Source: Cupriavidus sp. EM10
GTDB taxonomy: Bacteria; Pseudomonadota; Gammaproteobacteria; Burkholderiales; Burkholderiaceae
Direction: 5' to 3'
NCBI RefSeq assembly: GCF_018729255.1
Contig: NZ_CP076060.1
Coordinates: 682,001 to 746,000 of the forward strand
DNA length: 64,000 bases
The notes beneath the pieces are model-generated. The model did no database searches. It saw only the letters and a program-made list of their open reading frames with translations, and was not told the origin of the DNA. Shown one piece after another: positions 9,244 to 19,793 of this stretch. A program made the position numbers and the translations under genes. Numbering within the stretch: position 1 is the stretch's first letter; every line of letters begins with the position of its first letter.

Positions 9244-10512
9244 ATGCAGGGCATGAACACTTCCGCCGCTCATCCCACTCAACCGGCCGCCGCTGCGCAG
9301 CCCAACCACGCCTCGCCCGCGCGCTGGCGGGTCCTGGCGTTCTTTTCGCTGGGATTCCTGGTCTCGTACATCTTCCGGGGCGTGAACCTGGGATTCGCCC
9401 CGTTCCTGACCCGCGAACTGGGGCTGACCGCCGGCGACCTGGGTTTGCTGACCAGCTTCTACTTCCTTGGCTTCGCCTGCGCGCAACTGCCAGCAGGCAT
9501 CCTGCTGGACCGCTTCGGCCCGCGCCGTACCGAGGCCGCACTGCTGATGCTGGCCGTGGCCGGATCGCTGGTGTTTGCCTGGGCGCCGGGCATGGCGGGG
9601 CTGGCCGTGGGTCGCGCGATGATCGGCGTGGGGGTGTCGGTGTGCCTGGGCGCCGCCATCCAGGCGCTGTCGATGTGGTTTCCGCTGTCGCGCATGCCGC
9701 TGCTGAACGGGCTGGTGATGGCCATCGGCGGCCTGGGCGCCGTGGTGGTGGGCGCGCCGTTGTCGTGGCTGCTGTCGTGGACGGACTGGCGCACGATCAG
9801 CGCCGGCCTGGCGGCGATTTCGTTTGGCATGGCCGTATTGCTATGGTTCGGCGTGCCCGACGTCAAACGCGTGGGCAAGGAAAGCTTCGCCCAGCAACTG
9901 CGCGGCACGCGCCTGATCCTGAGCAGCGAGCGCTTCTGGCGCGTGGTGCCGCTGACGCTGCTGAACCAGGGCATCTTCCTGGCGGTGCAGACGCTGTGGG
10001 TCAGCGCCTTCATGCGCGATGTGCAGGGCCTGAGCGCCGATGCCGGCGCGCGGCTGGTGTCGGTGATCGGCATCGCGATGATGGCCGGTTGCGTGGGCGC
10101 CGGCTGGGCGGCACGCCATCTGGAACGGCGCGGCATCAGCCTCTATGCGTTTGCCGGCTTCGGCATGATTGCCTTCATCGTGGTCCAGCTGCTGCTGATG
10201 GCGCGCCTGCCGTTCATCCCGCTGGGCCTGCTGTGGGGCGCCTATGGCGTGTTTGGTTCCAGCGGCATCCTGACCTACGCGCTGCTGGCGCGGCGCTTTC
10301 CCGATGCGCTGATCGGCCGCGCCACCACGGCCATGACGCTGACCGTGTTCCTGGCCACTTTCGTGTTCCAGGTGGGTATCGGCTTCGTGCTCGATTTCTT
10401 CCCGGCCACGGGCGGCCACTACCCGGTGACGGCCCACCTGTGGGTCTGGGGCGGGCTGGTGGCGGTCCAGGTGCTGGCAGCGGTCTGGTACCTGATGGAG
10501 AAGCAGCCTTAA
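9244..10512 (+). CDS. Major facilitator superfamily transporter
   Basis: This is a membrane protein of about 420 residues with 12 predicted helices. The MFS loop motif between helices 2 and 3 reads GILLDRFGPRRTEAAL. The N-terminus before the first helix is Ala/Pro-rich. Starts at 9235 (GTG), 9244 (ATG) and 9253 (ATG) are all possible, and none has a strong ribosome site. The substrate is unknown. The divergent LysR-type regulator is the likely controller of expression. Confidence 0.85.
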   Translation: MQGMNTSAAHPTQPAAAAQPNHASPARWRVLAFFSLGFLVSYIFRGVNLGFAPFLTRELGLTAGDLGLLTSFYFLGFACAQLPAGILLDRFGPRRTEAALLMLAVAGSLVFAWAPGMAGLAVGRAMIGVGVSVCLGAAIQALSMWFPLSRMPLLNGLVMAIGGLGAVVVGAPLSWLLSWTDWRTISAGLAAISFGMAVLLWFGVPDVKRVGKESFAQQLRGTRLILSSERFWRVVPLTLLNQGIFLAVQTLWVSAFMRDVQGLSADAGARLVSVIGIAMMAGCVGAGWAARHLERRGISLYAFAGFGMIAFIVVQLLLMARLPFIPLGLLWGAYGVFGSSGILTYALLARRFPDALIGRATTAMTLTVFLATFVFQVGIGFVLDFFPATGGHYPVTAHLWVWGGLVAVQVLAAVWYLMEKQP

Positions 10513-10536
10513 CGCAGGGCAGAAGGCCGGCGCTCG

Positions 10537-11072
10537 TCAAAGGACGATGGGCCGGTCGTCCAGTTCGTTGGGATTGCGCCCGCCGTGGGTCGGAAAATGC
10601 GTGGCCAGCAGCGCGTGGATCTGCGCGATGGCGTCGAGCACCGGCTTGACCGACAGGTCCCTGGCCAGCCCTTGCGCCAGCTGCGCGCAGATCTGCTGCC
10701 ATTGCTGGGGCGGGACGCAGGCGTCGATACCGTGATCGGCCAGCAATTCCACGGCGTGGTCGGCCAGGTTGATATAGAGCAGCACGCCCGTATGGTCCTC
10801 GGTATTCCAGACCTCCAGCGCCCCGAATAGCGCGCGGGCGCGTTCGCGTGCCGTGGTGCCGCGCCAGGCCAGTGCCAGCGGCAGGCTGGCTTCTATGACC
10901 ACGCGCACTTCGCCACGGTGGTGCTGCTCGCCCTTGTGCACCGCCACCTGGAGCTGATGGCGCGCCTCGTCGGGAAACGCCTTGCGGGCCGTGCCGGGGC
11001 CGGTGCCCAGGTGGCGCAGCGCACGCTTGAGCGACCGCCTGGACGATGGGTGCGAGGCCTGGGGGTGTTCAT
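10537..11072 (-). CDS. TPM-domain protein, third gene of the lemA operon (frameshifted)
   Basis: The protein resembles the TPM (TLP18.3/Psb32/MOLO-1) fold without a signal peptide. Recognisable pieces include ARHQLQVAVHKGEQHHRGEV, GVLLYINLADHAVELLADHG and an end near LLATHFPTHGG. The natural start is the ATG at 11072 with a GGAGACCC site. That ATG is one base out of frame with the domain. Adding one base in the five-base run 11061-11065 restores a 178-aa protein. The gene follows a secreted TPM protein and lemA, a common trio in beta-proteobacteria. Confidence 0.8.
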
Positions 11073-11102
11073 CGGGTCTCCGTTATCCACGACTAGCCGC
11101 CG

Positions 11103-11936
11103 TTACCAGTTGCCGGACGCGCCGCCGCCATCGAAGCCGCCGCCGCCCCCGCCGCCAAAGCCACCACCTCCGCCTCCGGAGCCACCGCCAAAGCCGCCGC
11201 CACCGCTACCCCAGTGGCGTCCGATCTCGTAGCCGGTCATGCCGCCAAGGCCGCCGGCGGTACCGGTCGGCCAGCCACGGCGGCCCGTCACCACGTGCGG
11301 GCTGCCACCGCGCCGCATCATTGCCGACAGGAAGAAGAACACGATGATCGCCAGCGGAAACAGCACCGGCAGCCAGTCGCCGATCTCGACATTGCCCTGC
11401 TGCTTGCCGGGATCCGGTGCGGCCAGGCCTTCCTTGTCGACGGCGGCCTGGATGGCCGTGATGCCGGCGGCCAGTCCGCCGTAGAAATCGTTCTGGCGGA
11501 AATGCGGCGCCATCACGTCGCGCAGGATGCGGCTGGACATGGCATCGGTCAGCGACCCCTGCACGCCGCGCCCCGCCTCGATGCGCATCTTGCGCAGGCC
11601 GGCCGGATTGTCCTTGGCCACGATCAGGATCACGCCGTCGTCGATGCCCTTGCGGCCTGCGCGCCAGGCGTCGGCCACGCGGATGCTGTAGGCATCGATC
11701 GTCTCGGGGCTGGTGGTGGGCAGCATCAGCACGAAGATCTGGCTGCCGCGCTGCTGCTCGTATTCGGCCAGCACGTTTTCCAGCGCGTTGCGCTGGTCGG
11801 CGCTCAGCGTGCCCGTGAGGTCGGTGACGCGGGCGTTCAGCGGCGGCACGGCCACGAAGCCGTCGTCGGCCGCGGCTGCCCAGCCAGGCACGGCCAGCAG
11901 GCAGGCAATAAACCAGAGCGTAAGCAGTCTGCGCAT
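11103..11936 (-). CDS. Exported TPM-domain (YgcG-family) protein with Gly-rich tail
   Basis: This 277-aa protein has a signal peptide (LLTLWFIACLLAVPGWAAAA), then a TPM domain with RVTDLTGTLSADQRNALEN and a conserved RIEAGRGVQGSLTDAMSSRI segment. A membrane helix (VLFPLAIIVFFFLSAMM) follows, then a C-terminal tail made almost wholly of Gly, Ser and Phe. This is the YgcG/Psb32 architecture, often encoded beside LemA. Its molecular role is not well defined. It overlaps nothing and lies 31 bases after lemA. Confidence 0.9.
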   Translation of the reverse strand: MRRLLTLWFIACLLAVPGWAAAADDGFVAVPPLNARVTDLTGTLSADQRNALENVLAEYEQQRGSQIFVLMLPTTSPETIDAYSIRVADAWRAGRKGIDDGVILIVAKDNPAGLRKMRIEAGRGVQGSLTDAMSSRILRDVMAPHFRQNDFYGGLAAGITAIQAAVDKEGLAAPDPGKQQGNVEIGDWLPVLFPLAIIVFFFLSAMMRRGGSPHVVTGRRGWPTGTAGGLGGMTGYEIGRHWGSGGGGFGGGSGGGGGGFGGGGGGGFDGGGASGNW

Positions 11937-11967
11937 GATGGCGATCCGCTGGCCGTCCGGGCGCCGC

Positions 11968-12564
11968 CTAGAACTTCACCGCCGGCGGGGCGGAGATCGC
12001 TTTCTCGTTCTCCACCGTGAACGACGGCTTGACCGGATATTTGAAGATCATCGCGGTCACGTTGGTCGGGAAGCTTCGCGCCAGCACGTTGTAGTCCTGC
12101 ACGGCGGCAATGTAGCGCTGGCGGGCCACGGTGATGCGGTTCTCGGTGCCTTCGAGCTGGCTCTGCAGGTCACGGAACGACGCGTCGGCCTTCAGGTTCG
12201 GATAGTTCTCGGACACCGCCAGCAGCCGCGACAGCGCGTTGGTCAGCTGGCCCTGCGCCTGCTGGAAGCGGGCAAAGGCCTCGGGATCGTTCAGCGTTTC
12301 GGGGGTGACCTGGATGCTGGTGGCCTGGGCGCGCGCCTTGGTCACGGCTTCAAGCGTCTCGCGCTCGTGGCTGGCGTAGCCCTTCACGGTAGCCACCAGG
12401 TTCGGAATCAGGTCGGCGCGCCGCTGGTACTGGTTGACCACTTCGCCCCAGGAAGCCTTGACGGCCTCGTCCTTCTTCTGGAAGTCGTTGTAGCCGCAGG
12501 CGGACAGCAGGCTGGCCATCACGGCGAGCAGGAACCAGCGGAACAGGGCAGGGGTAGCGGGCAT
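11968..12564 (-). CDS. lemA: LemA family protein
   Basis: This protein of about 198 residues begins with a lipoprotein-like signal peptide ending LLSACG. The LemA core follows, with QRRADLIPNLVATVKGYASH, ENYPNLKADASFRDLQSQLE and RITVARQRYIAAVQDYN. LemA proteins are helical membrane-anchored proteins, frequently co-encoded with TPM proteins as here. The start is uncertain. An in-frame ATG exists at 12618, and an out-of-frame ATG at 12593 has the best ribosome site (GAGGAG), so another lost base is possible near 12570-12590. Confidence 0.9.
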   Translation of the reverse strand: MPATPALFRWFLLAVMASLLSACGYNDFQKKDEAVKASWGEVVNQYQRRADLIPNLVATVKGYASHERETLEAVTKARAQATSIQVTPETLNDPEAFARFQQAQGQLTNALSRLLAVSENYPNLKADASFRDLQSQLEGTENRITVARQRYIAAVQDYNVLARSFPTNVTAMIFKYPVKPSFTVENEKAISAPPAVKF

Positions 12565-12618
12565 GGCAGTGGCGGTGGCGGTGGGGTGCGCATCAAGGGA
12601 CTCCTCGATCTCCGGCAT

Positions 12619-12957
12619 GGTAATGCTGGAGTGTAGCGCAGCGTTGCAACGCCGCCGGGCAAAGTGCGTGCCGCTTGACGATGGTCGATGCCGGCCGGTA
12701 GATTGCTGCCCATGCCGTGCGCGATCCGCCTTTCCTTCGTCCTGTCCGTTCCCGTCCTGGGTGCGGCGGACCTGGCCGCGCGCGCCAAAGCCAAAAAACA
12801 GTCGCTCGTCTGACCGGAGCGCGCTGTTCCGTCAGATGGGCGACGGAACAGCACCCACCGGCCGAAGGGCGAACCCGCCCGGTTTCTTCCTCTTGCCGCA
12901 AGTCCTGCCTCGTCGCGCATCGACGGTTTCCTGAACCGGTCGATCCGGAGTGTATGG
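12619..12957. other. Divergent intergenic region between lemA and the dapA-like gene
   Basis: These bases lie between the two outward-facing genes. I see no convincing gene, terminator or RNA here. Promoters for both directions are expected, but no strong consensus boxes can be named. Confidence 0.5.
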
Positions 12958-13871
12958 ATGCATGCCACGCAAACTTCCTTCCAGGGCATCTGGCTGCCGC
13001 TGGTAACCCCTTTTATCGACAATCCTGCCGACCCGGCTGTCGATCATGCGGCGCTGCGCCGCCTGGTGACGCACTATCGCGCCACCGGGCTGGCCGGGTT
13101 CGTGGTCTGCGGCAGCACGGGCGAAGCCGCCGCGCTCGACGAGGCCGAGCAGTTGGCCGTGCTCGATACCGTGCTGGAGGCAGCCGCCGGCTTGCCCGTG
13201 GCGATGGGTCTGGCTGGCAACCATCTCGGGCATGCCATGGCCCGTCTGGAGCGGCTGAACAGCCGTCCTCTGGCCGGGGTGCTGGCACCGGCGCCTTACT
13301 ACATCCGTCCGTCCCAGGCGGGTTTGCACGACTGGTTCACGCGCCTGGCCGATGCTGCGCGGGCGCCGCTGGTGCTCTATGACATCCCGTACCGCACCGG
13401 CGCCGCGCTGACGCTGGATACGCTGCTGTCATTGGCTGACCATGACAATATCGTCGCTATCAAGGATTGCGGCGGCAATGCGCAGGCCACGCAGGCGCTG
13501 ATCGCGGATGGCCGGCTGTCGGTGCTGGCGGGGAGGATCACCAGTTGCTGGGCACGCTGGCATTGGGCGGGCGAGGGGCGATCATCGCGTCGGCACATTT
13601 CCGGCCCGAACTGTTCGTGGAAATCTGGCGAGCCGTGGCGGAGGGGCGGCTCGACGATGCCCGCCGCCTGTTCCACGCGCTGATGCCACTGGTGCAGGCG
13701 CTGTTCGCCGAGCCCAACCCGGGGCCGGCCAAGGCGCTGCTGGCGCGGCACGGCTGGCTGGCCGACACGCTGCGGCCGCCGATGACATCGGCATCGCCGC
13801 AGCTGGCTGACCAGCTTGCGGCGCTGCACGATGGGCTGGACGGGCTGGAACGGCTGGTCAGCCGGCCTTGA
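12958..13871 (+). CDS. DapA-family (dihydrodipicolinate synthase-like) aldolase, frameshifted
   Basis: The protein is a class I aldolase of the DHDPS/NAL family. It has the pyruvate-binding signature [12 protein letters not shown], the Tyr motif LYDIPYRTG and the Schiff-base lysine in [11 protein letters not shown]. The frame breaks after SVLAG near 13530. Adding one G to the four-G run 13530-13533 continues smoothly into [20 protein letters not shown] through to a stop at 13871. The repaired length of about 304 residues is normal. Family members act on several 2-oxo acids, so the substrate is uncertain. The 3' end overlaps the convergent hemL by 14 bases. Confidence 0.85.
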
Positions 13872-15149
13872 ACGCCTTTTCGGCCGCCTGGATCGTCGTG
13901 GCGATGATGGCGTCGTCGTGCTTGGCCGAGACAAAGCCGGCCTCGAAGGCCGACGGCGCCAGGTAGACGCCTTCGTTCAGCATGGCGTGGAAGAAGCGGT
14001 TGAAGCGGCCGACGTCGGCCTTGGTGACCTCGGCAAAGCTGGCCGGCACGTCGTTGGTGAAATAGAGGCCGAACATGCCGCCGATGGCATCAGCCGAGAA
14101 CGGCACGCCGGCCGCGCGGGCGGCGGCGGTCAGGCCGTCGGCCAGCTTGCGCGTCTGCGTGGCCAGCCGGTCGTAGAAGCCCGGCGCCTGGATCAGCTTC
14201 AGCGTGGTCAGGCCCGCAGCCACGGCCAGCGGGTTGCCCGACAGCGTGCCGGCCTGGTAGACGCCGCCGAGCGGGGCCAGCTTGGCCATGATGTCGCGCC
14301 GGCCGCCAAACGCCGCCGCCGGCATGCCGCCGCCGATCACCTTGCCCAGGCAGGTCATGTCCGGCGTGATGCCGTAGTGCGCCTGCGCGCCGCCCAGCGC
14401 CACACGGAAGCCAGTCATCACTTCGTCGAAGATCAGCACGCTGCCGTGCTCGCTGCACAGGTTACGCATCGACGTCATGAAGGCTTCGCTGGCACGCACC
14501 AGGTTCATGTTGCCGGCCACGGGCTCGACGATGACCGCTGCGATCTCGCCCTTGTGGCGCGCGAACGCCTCTTCGAGCTGGGTGACGTTGTTGTATTCCA
14601 GCACCATGGTGTGGCGCGTCACGTCGGCGGGCACGCCGGCCGACGACGGCGCGTTCTGCGTGGTGTCGGCAAACGTCAGCAGGCCCGAGCCGGCCTTGAC
14701 CAGCAGGCTGTCGGCATGGCCGTGGTAGCAACCCTCGAACTTGATGATCAGGTCGCGGCCCGTGAAGCCGCGCGCCAGGCGCAGCGCGCTCATGGTGGCC
14801 TCGGTGCCCGACGACACCAGGCGAACCTGCTCGATCGACGGCACGAGCTTGCAGATTTCCTCGGCCATGACGATCTCGGCCTCGGTGGGGGCGCCAAACG
14901 AGAAGCTCTGCGCGGCGGTTTCCTGCACGGCGCGCACCACGTCGGGGTGGGCATGGCCGACGATCATCGGCCCCAGGAGCCGATGTAGTCGATGTACTGC
15001 TGGCCGTCGGCGTCCCACATGTACGCGCCCTCGGCCCGGGTGATGAAGCGCGGCGTGCCGCCGACGGATCGGAAGGCGCGCACGGGCGAGTTGACGCCGC
15101 CGGGAATGGTCTGCTGGGCGCGGTCGAAGAGCTGCTGGTTACGGGACAT
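13858..15149 (-). CDS. hemL: Glutamate-1-semialdehyde 2,1-aminomutase (frameshifted in this sequence)
   Basis: HemL converts glutamate-1-semialdehyde to 5-aminolevulinate with pyridoxal phosphate, the last C5-pathway step before tetrapyrroles. The start [20 protein letters not shown], the segment [19 protein letters not shown] and the PLP lysine region [17 protein letters not shown] are all typical. The frame breaks after YIDYIGSWG near 14970. One more base in the GG pair at 14969-14970 restores [15 protein letters not shown] and a 430-aa protein. Because this enzyme is normally essential, a sequence error is far more likely than a true mutation. Confidence 0.93.
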
Positions 15150-15402
15150 GGGAATCTGGCCAAAAGAGAAGACTTGGGAAAGACAGGCGTCCGGCCGGGG
15201 CGGCTTGCCCGTGCCTGGCGGCCGGCTGCCCGAAATACGGGCAATCGTGACCGAAAGGGTGCCGTTCAGGCGGCATCTGCACGTCAAATTGCACGAACGC
15301 GGCGATATTGGGCCGATTGCACTGGCCCATGGGTGGCGTCATCGGCGCCGATTGGGTACCATCATGCGCTGGATTTTAATGGAGACTGGCAAGAGCCTGC
15401 AT

Positions 15403-15573
15403 ATGGAATACAAGACTTGGATGTGCCTGATTTGTGGCTGGATCTACGACGAGGCCACCGGCGCGCCGGAAGATGGCATCGCCCCGGGTACCAAATGGGA
15501 AGACGTGCCCATCAACTGGACCTGCCCGGAATGCGGGGCACGCAAGGAAGATTTCGAGATGGTGGCAATCTGA
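15403..15573 (+). CDS. rubA: Rubredoxin
   Basis: This 56-aa iron protein has the two CxxC pairs of rubredoxin: Cys8 and Cys11 in [11 protein letters not shown], and Cys41 and Cys44 in [13 protein letters not shown]. Rubredoxins carry single electrons on one Fe(Cys)4 centre. An upstream in-frame ATG at 15379 is possible. The ATG at 15403 gives the usual family length. The gene precedes the pil-chp operon, an order common in Ralstonia and Cupriavidus, without implying a shared function. Confidence 0.95.
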   Translation: MEYKTWMCLICGWIYDEATGAPEDGIAPGTKWEDVPINWTCPECGARKEDFEMVAI

Positions 15574-15930
15574 GGCCATCGTCCGGAAATGGCCGTGCGT
15601 CGCGCCAAAGCGACAGAACGGCCCGTGACGCCGGGGTGTCCGGATTGACGGCCCCCCCACGAGTTGTCACACTCTGCGGCAAAACTGAACATCCGTCCGG
15701 CCGCGCCGCCATTGGCGCGTAGCTGAAGACGGAGTGCCGCGGCACGAGAACATGTTGTATGCGGGCAGGCGCGGACAAGAAGCGCGCCGCCACCGGCAGG
15801 GTAGCCGGGTTTTTTTGACTGGGAATTGGAAAATCGGGGGCCGCCGGCCAGCCATCCATGGCGCCGTGCGGAAGTTCTCAAGTGAATGCCCACGCCTGCG
15901 TGTGTCACGCAGGACGGGGGTCGCGGGAAC
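15574..15930. other. Intergenic region before pilG
   Basis: No coding frame is supported over these 357 bases. It probably carries the promoter of the pilG-chpA operon. I could not identify a confident -35/-10 pair or terminator. Confidence 0.45.
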
Positions 15931-16428
15931 ATGATGCGGGTCACTCAAACAGAACAAGACACGTCTGTCGATGGGGTCAACGCCGGCGGCATCGCCGGTG
16001 CCAGCGAGGCATCCACCGCGCGCAAGCCGGCGGTGAAGGTGCTCGTGATCGACGACTCCAGCACCATCCGCCGCACGGCGGAAATCTTCCTGACGCAGGC
16101 AGGCTTCCAGGTCATGCTGGCCGAGGACGGCTTCGAGGCGCTCGCCAAGGTGGGCGACCTGCATCCGGACGTCATCTTCTGCGACATCCTCATGCCGCGG
16201 CTCGATGGCTACCAGACCTGCTCCCTGATCAAGAAAAGCCCACGCTTCCACGCCATCCCCGTGATCATGCTGTCGTCCCGCGACGGCGTGTTCGACCGCT
16301 CGCGCGGCAAGCTCGTCGGCGCCCACAACCATCTGGCCAAGCCGTTTTCCCGCGAAGCCCTGCTGCAGGCGGTACAGACCTGCCTGGCGGGCTGCGTGCC
16401 GGAAGAGGGCGCGGCCGTGGCGGCATGA
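15931..16428 (+). CDS. pilG: Response regulator PilG-like (Pil-Chp system)
   Basis: This protein of about 165 residues is a single receiver domain with an N-terminal extension of about 35 residues. Core features are VLVIDDSSTIRRTAEIFL, the phospho-acceptor Asp in IFCDILMPRLDGYQ and the lysine in HLAKPFSREAL. As first gene of the operon with pilH, pilI, pilJ and chpA it matches PilG, the CheY-like regulator of type IV pilus extension. ATGs at 15886, 15931 and 15934 are all possible. The one at 15931 follows CGCGGGAAC. Confidence 0.88.
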   Translation: MMRVTQTEQDTSVDGVNAGGIAGASEASTARKPAVKVLVIDDSSTIRRTAEIFLTQAGFQVMLAEDGFEALAKVGDLHPDVIFCDILMPRLDGYQTCSLIKKSPRFHAIPVIMLSSRDGVFDRSRGKLVGAHNHLAKPFSREALLQAVQTCLAGCVPEEGAAVAA

Positions 16429-16461
16429 TGCATGCCGCCCGAAGCATCCAGGAATGAAACA

Positions 16462-16830
16462 ATGACCATCAGCAAAATCCTTATCGTCGACGATTCGCCC
16501 ACCGAAGCCCTGTTCATGTCCGACCTGCTCGGCAAGAAGGGCTTCAAGGTCTCGGTGGCCGGCAACAGCGAACAGGCCATGACGCGCCTGGAGGCGGAAA
16601 CCTTCGACCTGATCCTGATGGACGTGGTGATGCCGGGCCAGAACGGCTACCAGGCCACCCGCGCGATCAAGCGCGACGACCGATTCAAGGACATCCCCGT
16701 GATCATGTGCACCAGCAAGGGCCTGGAGACGGACCGTATCTGGGGCATCCGCCAGGGCGCGTCCGACTACATCGTCAAGCCGGTGGACGGCGAGGAACTG
16801 CTTTCGAAGATCGCCGCGCTGGCGCACTGA
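16462..16830 (+). CDS. pilH: Response regulator PilH-like (Pil-Chp system)
   Basis: This 122-aa protein is a bare receiver domain: ILIVDDSPTEALFMSDLLG at the start, the phospho-acceptor Asp in LILMDVVMPGQNGYQ and the lysine in DYIVKPVDGEELL. The order after pilG and the single-domain form match PilH, thought to act on type IV pilus retraction or as a phosphate sink. The ATG at 16462 follows an AGGA site. It lies 33 bases after pilG. Confidence 0.92.
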   Translation: MTISKILIVDDSPTEALFMSDLLGKKGFKVSVAGNSEQAMTRLEAETFDLILMDVVMPGQNGYQATRAIKRDDRFKDIPVIMCTSKGLETDRIWGIRQGASDYIVKPVDGEELLSKIAALAH

Positions 16831-16952
16831 GCGCTGCGGCCGCCTAGCGGCCGGAGTGGGCGCGGGTGTCCCGTCGGGGACGCCGGCGGCGCCCGCGCAC
16901 GGCCATGACACTGGTTTCACCACTGGTCTCCACGTTTCACTGGTATCCGATC

Positions 16953-17504
16953 ATGAACGCGCCGCGCCAAGACATCCGAACCCGCCAGACTCGCCAGACC
17001 CGCCTGCATGACTACCAGGCCATGCTGGCCCGGCGCCTGCGCGAGGCGCGCAACCTGCCTGCCGTCGACAGCTACCTGGGCGTGCTGGTGGGCCAGCGCA
17101 ACTGGCTGCTGCCGCTGATGGACACCGGCGAGGTGCTGGAAATGCGCGCGCCGGCGGCCGTGCCGCTGACGCAGCCGTGGTATCGCGGCCTGGTCAATGC
17201 GCGGGGCAACCTGCTGGGCGTGATCGATTTCGGCATGTTCTGCGGCGACGGCCCGACCCCGGTGCAGCCGGGCAGCAAGATCGTGGTGCTGTCGCGCCAT
17301 GTGGAACGTGCCTGCGGCATCATCGCCACGCGCGTGGTGGGCCTGCGGCACGCGGGGGACCTGACGCCGGCCGGCGGCGCGGAACCCGAAGCCTGGCGCG
17401 GTGCCGCCTTCGCGGACCGGGAGGGGCGCGACTGGCAGGTGCTGGATATCCGCCAGTTGCTGGATGCGCCGGCATTCCTGCAGGCCGGCCGCGATGCGGC
17501 CTGA
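16953..17504 (+). CDS. pilI: CheW-like adaptor PilI
   Basis: This 183-aa CheW-domain protein couples the chemoreceptor PilJ to the ChpA kinase. The CheW fold is seen in YLGVLVGQRNWLLPLMDTGE, then PWYRGLVNARGNLLGVIDF. The N-terminal 30 residues are Arg/Thr/Gln-rich. Its position between pilH and pilJ is the standard one. An in-frame start further upstream is open but has no ribosome site. Confidence 0.92.
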   Translation: MNAPRQDIRTRQTRQTRLHDYQAMLARRLREARNLPAVDSYLGVLVGQRNWLLPLMDTGEVLEMRAPAAVPLTQPWYRGLVNARGNLLGVIDFGMFCGDGPTPVQPGSKIVVLSRHVERACGIIATRVVGLRHAGDLTPAGGAEPEAWRGAAFADREGRDWQVLDIRQLLDAPAFLQAGRDAA

Positions 17505-17559
17505 GGCATGACGCCTGCGCACAAGTACCAAACATAAAACGAACGAACAGAGGGTTGCC

Positions 17560-19755
17560 ATGGGAATCAAGAAGATCAGCCTGGGCCGTCGCACCGCTAC
17601 CGCCGGTGCCGCTGCCGACGCCGCGGCGCCGCGCGCATCGGTATTCGCCAAGGCCGGCGCGGGCAAGGGCGGCGCCGGCCAGACGCCGGTGGAGATGATG
17701 TCGGGCTGGCTGTCGCGCATGCCGTTCTCTTCCCAGCAACGCCTGCTGACCGGCGGCGTGGTGGTGTCGCTGCTGGCGCTGCTGGCGTCGGTCTACCTGG
17801 ATAACCGGCAGGCCAACAACGGCGCGGCGCAGATCGAGATCGCCGGTAACATGCTGATGCACTCGCAGCGTCTGGGCAAGGCGGTGCCGGTGGCGCTGCT
17901 CGGCAACGCCCAGGCGTTCACCCAGCTGCGCCAATCCAAGGAACAGCTGACCGCCGACCTGCTGGCGCTGCAGAACGGCAGCGACGAAAAGCACGTGCGC
18001 GCCACGTCCGGCCCGGCCGAGCCGCTGCTCGAAAAGGCATTCGGATCGTGGAAGCGCTCGGAAAAGAGCGCCGCCGACGTGCTGGCCCAGCAGCCCATCC
18101 TGACGACGATCGGCCAGACGCTGCAGATCTTCAACGCGTCGAACCCCGAACTGCTCGAAGCGGCCGAACAGGTGGCCGCCATCAAGCTGCAGGCCGGCTC
18201 GAACACCCGCGAGGTGGCCGCTTCCGCCCAGCTGGTGATGCTGACGCAGCGCCTGGGCAAGAACCTGAACGAGTTCCTGTCGGGCGAAGGCGTCAACCCC
18301 GAAACCGCGTTCCTGCTGGGCAAGGACACCAACACCTTCCGCGAAACGCTGGATGGCCTGACAAACGGCTCAGAGGCGCTGCGCCTGGCGCCTGCCAGCG
18401 ACGCCGAGACGCGTAACTACCTGCAGCAGCTGTCGCAGCGTTTCGAGGCGGTGCAGAAGACCACGCAGACCATCCTGCAGAACCTGCCCGGCCTGATCGC
18501 CGCCAAGCGCGCGCAGCAACAGATCTTCAACGACAACGAGGCGCTGCGCGGCGAGCTGTCCGAACTGCAGACGGCCTACGCCGAGGGCGCGCGATTCCGC
18601 CCGTGGACGTTTGGCGCGATGGTGGTGTCGGCCGTGGCCACGCTGCTGTGCCTGGCCGGGCTGGCCGCGCTGTACCTGCGCGATTCGCGCGTGCGTACGC
18701 TGGAAGCCGAGGCGCGCGAGCGCGAGGCCGAGGCGCGCCGCCTGGAGGAAAAGCGCAATAACGACGCCACCCAGAAGGCCATTCTGCAGCTGATGAACGA
18801 GCTGCAGGACATCGCCGACGGCGACCTGACGCGCCAGGCCACCGTGACCGAGGACATCACCGGCGCCATCGCCGACTCGGTGAACTACACGGTGGAAGAA
18901 CTGAAGGAACTGGTGGGCCGCGTGCAGCAGACGGCCGGACAGGTGCAGCACGCTTCGTCGCAGGTGCAGGACACCTCGGTGCAGCTGGCCGCGACGACCG
19001 AGGAGCAGTCGCGCCAGATCCGCCAGACCGGCGAATCGGTGGTGGAGATGGCGGACCGCATCACGCAGGTATCGCGCGGCGCGGCCGAGTCGGCCAACGT
19101 GGCGCGTGCCTCGCTGTCCGCCGCCGAGCAGGGCCAGCAAGCCGTGCAGAACGCCATCGCGGGCATGAACGACATTCGCGACCAGATCCAGGAAACGTCG
19201 AAGCGGATCAAGCGCCTGGGCGAATCGTCGCAGGAGATCGGTGAAATCGTCGAACTGATCTCGGACATTACCGAACAGACCAACGTGCTGGCACTGAACG
19301 CCGCCATCCAGGCGGCTTCGGCCGGCGAGGCGGGCCGCGGCTTCTCGGTGGTGGCGGAAGAAGTGCAGCGCCTGGCCGAACGGTCGGGCGAGGCGACCAA
19401 GCAGATCGGCGCGCTGATCCGCACGATTCAGACCGATACCCAGGACGCGGTGCACGCCATGGAGCAGAGCACGGCGGGCGTGGTGGAAGGGGCGCGGCTG
19501 TCCGATAACGCCGGTGCGGCACTGGTGGAGATCGGCCGCGTGTCGCGCCAGCTGGCCGAGCTGATCGAACAGATCGCGCAGACCACGTCGCACGAGGCGG
19601 GCCTGGCCACCAACGTGGCCCACCACATCGAAGGCATCCTGCAGGTCACCGCGCAAACGACGGCCGGCACGCGCCACACCGCCACGTCGGTGCGCCAGCT
19701 GACGGCGCTGACTGAAGAGCTGCGTAACTCGGTGTCGCGATTCAAGATCGCCTGA
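17560..19755 (+). CDS. pilJ: Methyl-accepting chemoreceptor PilJ
   Basis: This 731-aa receptor has a first membrane helix near residues 65-85 ([20 protein letters not shown]), a periplasmic region with two PilJ-type repeats ([12 protein letters not shown] and [20 protein letters not shown]) and a second helix ([20 protein letters not shown]). A coiled coil follows, then a signalling domain with the hairpin tip [20 protein letters not shown]. It is the sensor of the Pil-Chp pathway for twitching motility. The gene is separated by only 55 bases from pilI. Confidence 0.95.
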   Translation: MGIKKISLGRRTATAGAAADAAAPRASVFAKAGAGKGGAGQTPVEMMSGWLSRMPFSSQQRLLTGGVVVSLLALLASVYLDNRQANNGAAQIEIAGNMLMHSQRLGKAVPVALLGNAQAFTQLRQSKEQLTADLLALQNGSDEKHVRATSGPAEPLLEKAFGSWKRSEKSAADVLAQQPILTTIGQTLQIFNASNPELLEAAEQVAAIKLQAGSNTREVAASAQLVMLTQRLGKNLNEFLSGEGVNPETAFLLGKDTNTFRETLDGLTNGSEALRLAPASDAETRNYLQQLSQRFEAVQKTTQTILQNLPGLIAAKRAQQQIFNDNEALRGELSELQTAYAEGARFRPWTFGAMVVSAVATLLCLAGLAALYLRDSRVRTLEAEAREREAEARRLEEKRNNDATQKAILQLMNELQDIADGDLTRQATVTEDITGAIADSVNYTVEELKELVGRVQQTAGQVQHASSQVQDTSVQLAATTEEQSRQIRQTGESVVEMADRITQVSRGAAESANVARASLSAAEQGQQAVQNAIAGMNDIRDQIQETSKRIKRLGESSQEIGEIVELISDITEQTNVLALNAAIQAASAGEAGRGFSVVAEEVQRLAERSGEATKQIGALIRTIQTDTQDAVHAMEQSTAGVVEGARLSDNAGAALVEIGRVSRQLAELIEQIAQTTSHEAGLATNVAHHIEGILQVTAQTTAGTRHTATSVRQLTALTEELRNSVSRFKIA

Positions 19756-19793
19756 CGCCTGCCCGCACGTTGACGGCCGCACCGGAACTGGTC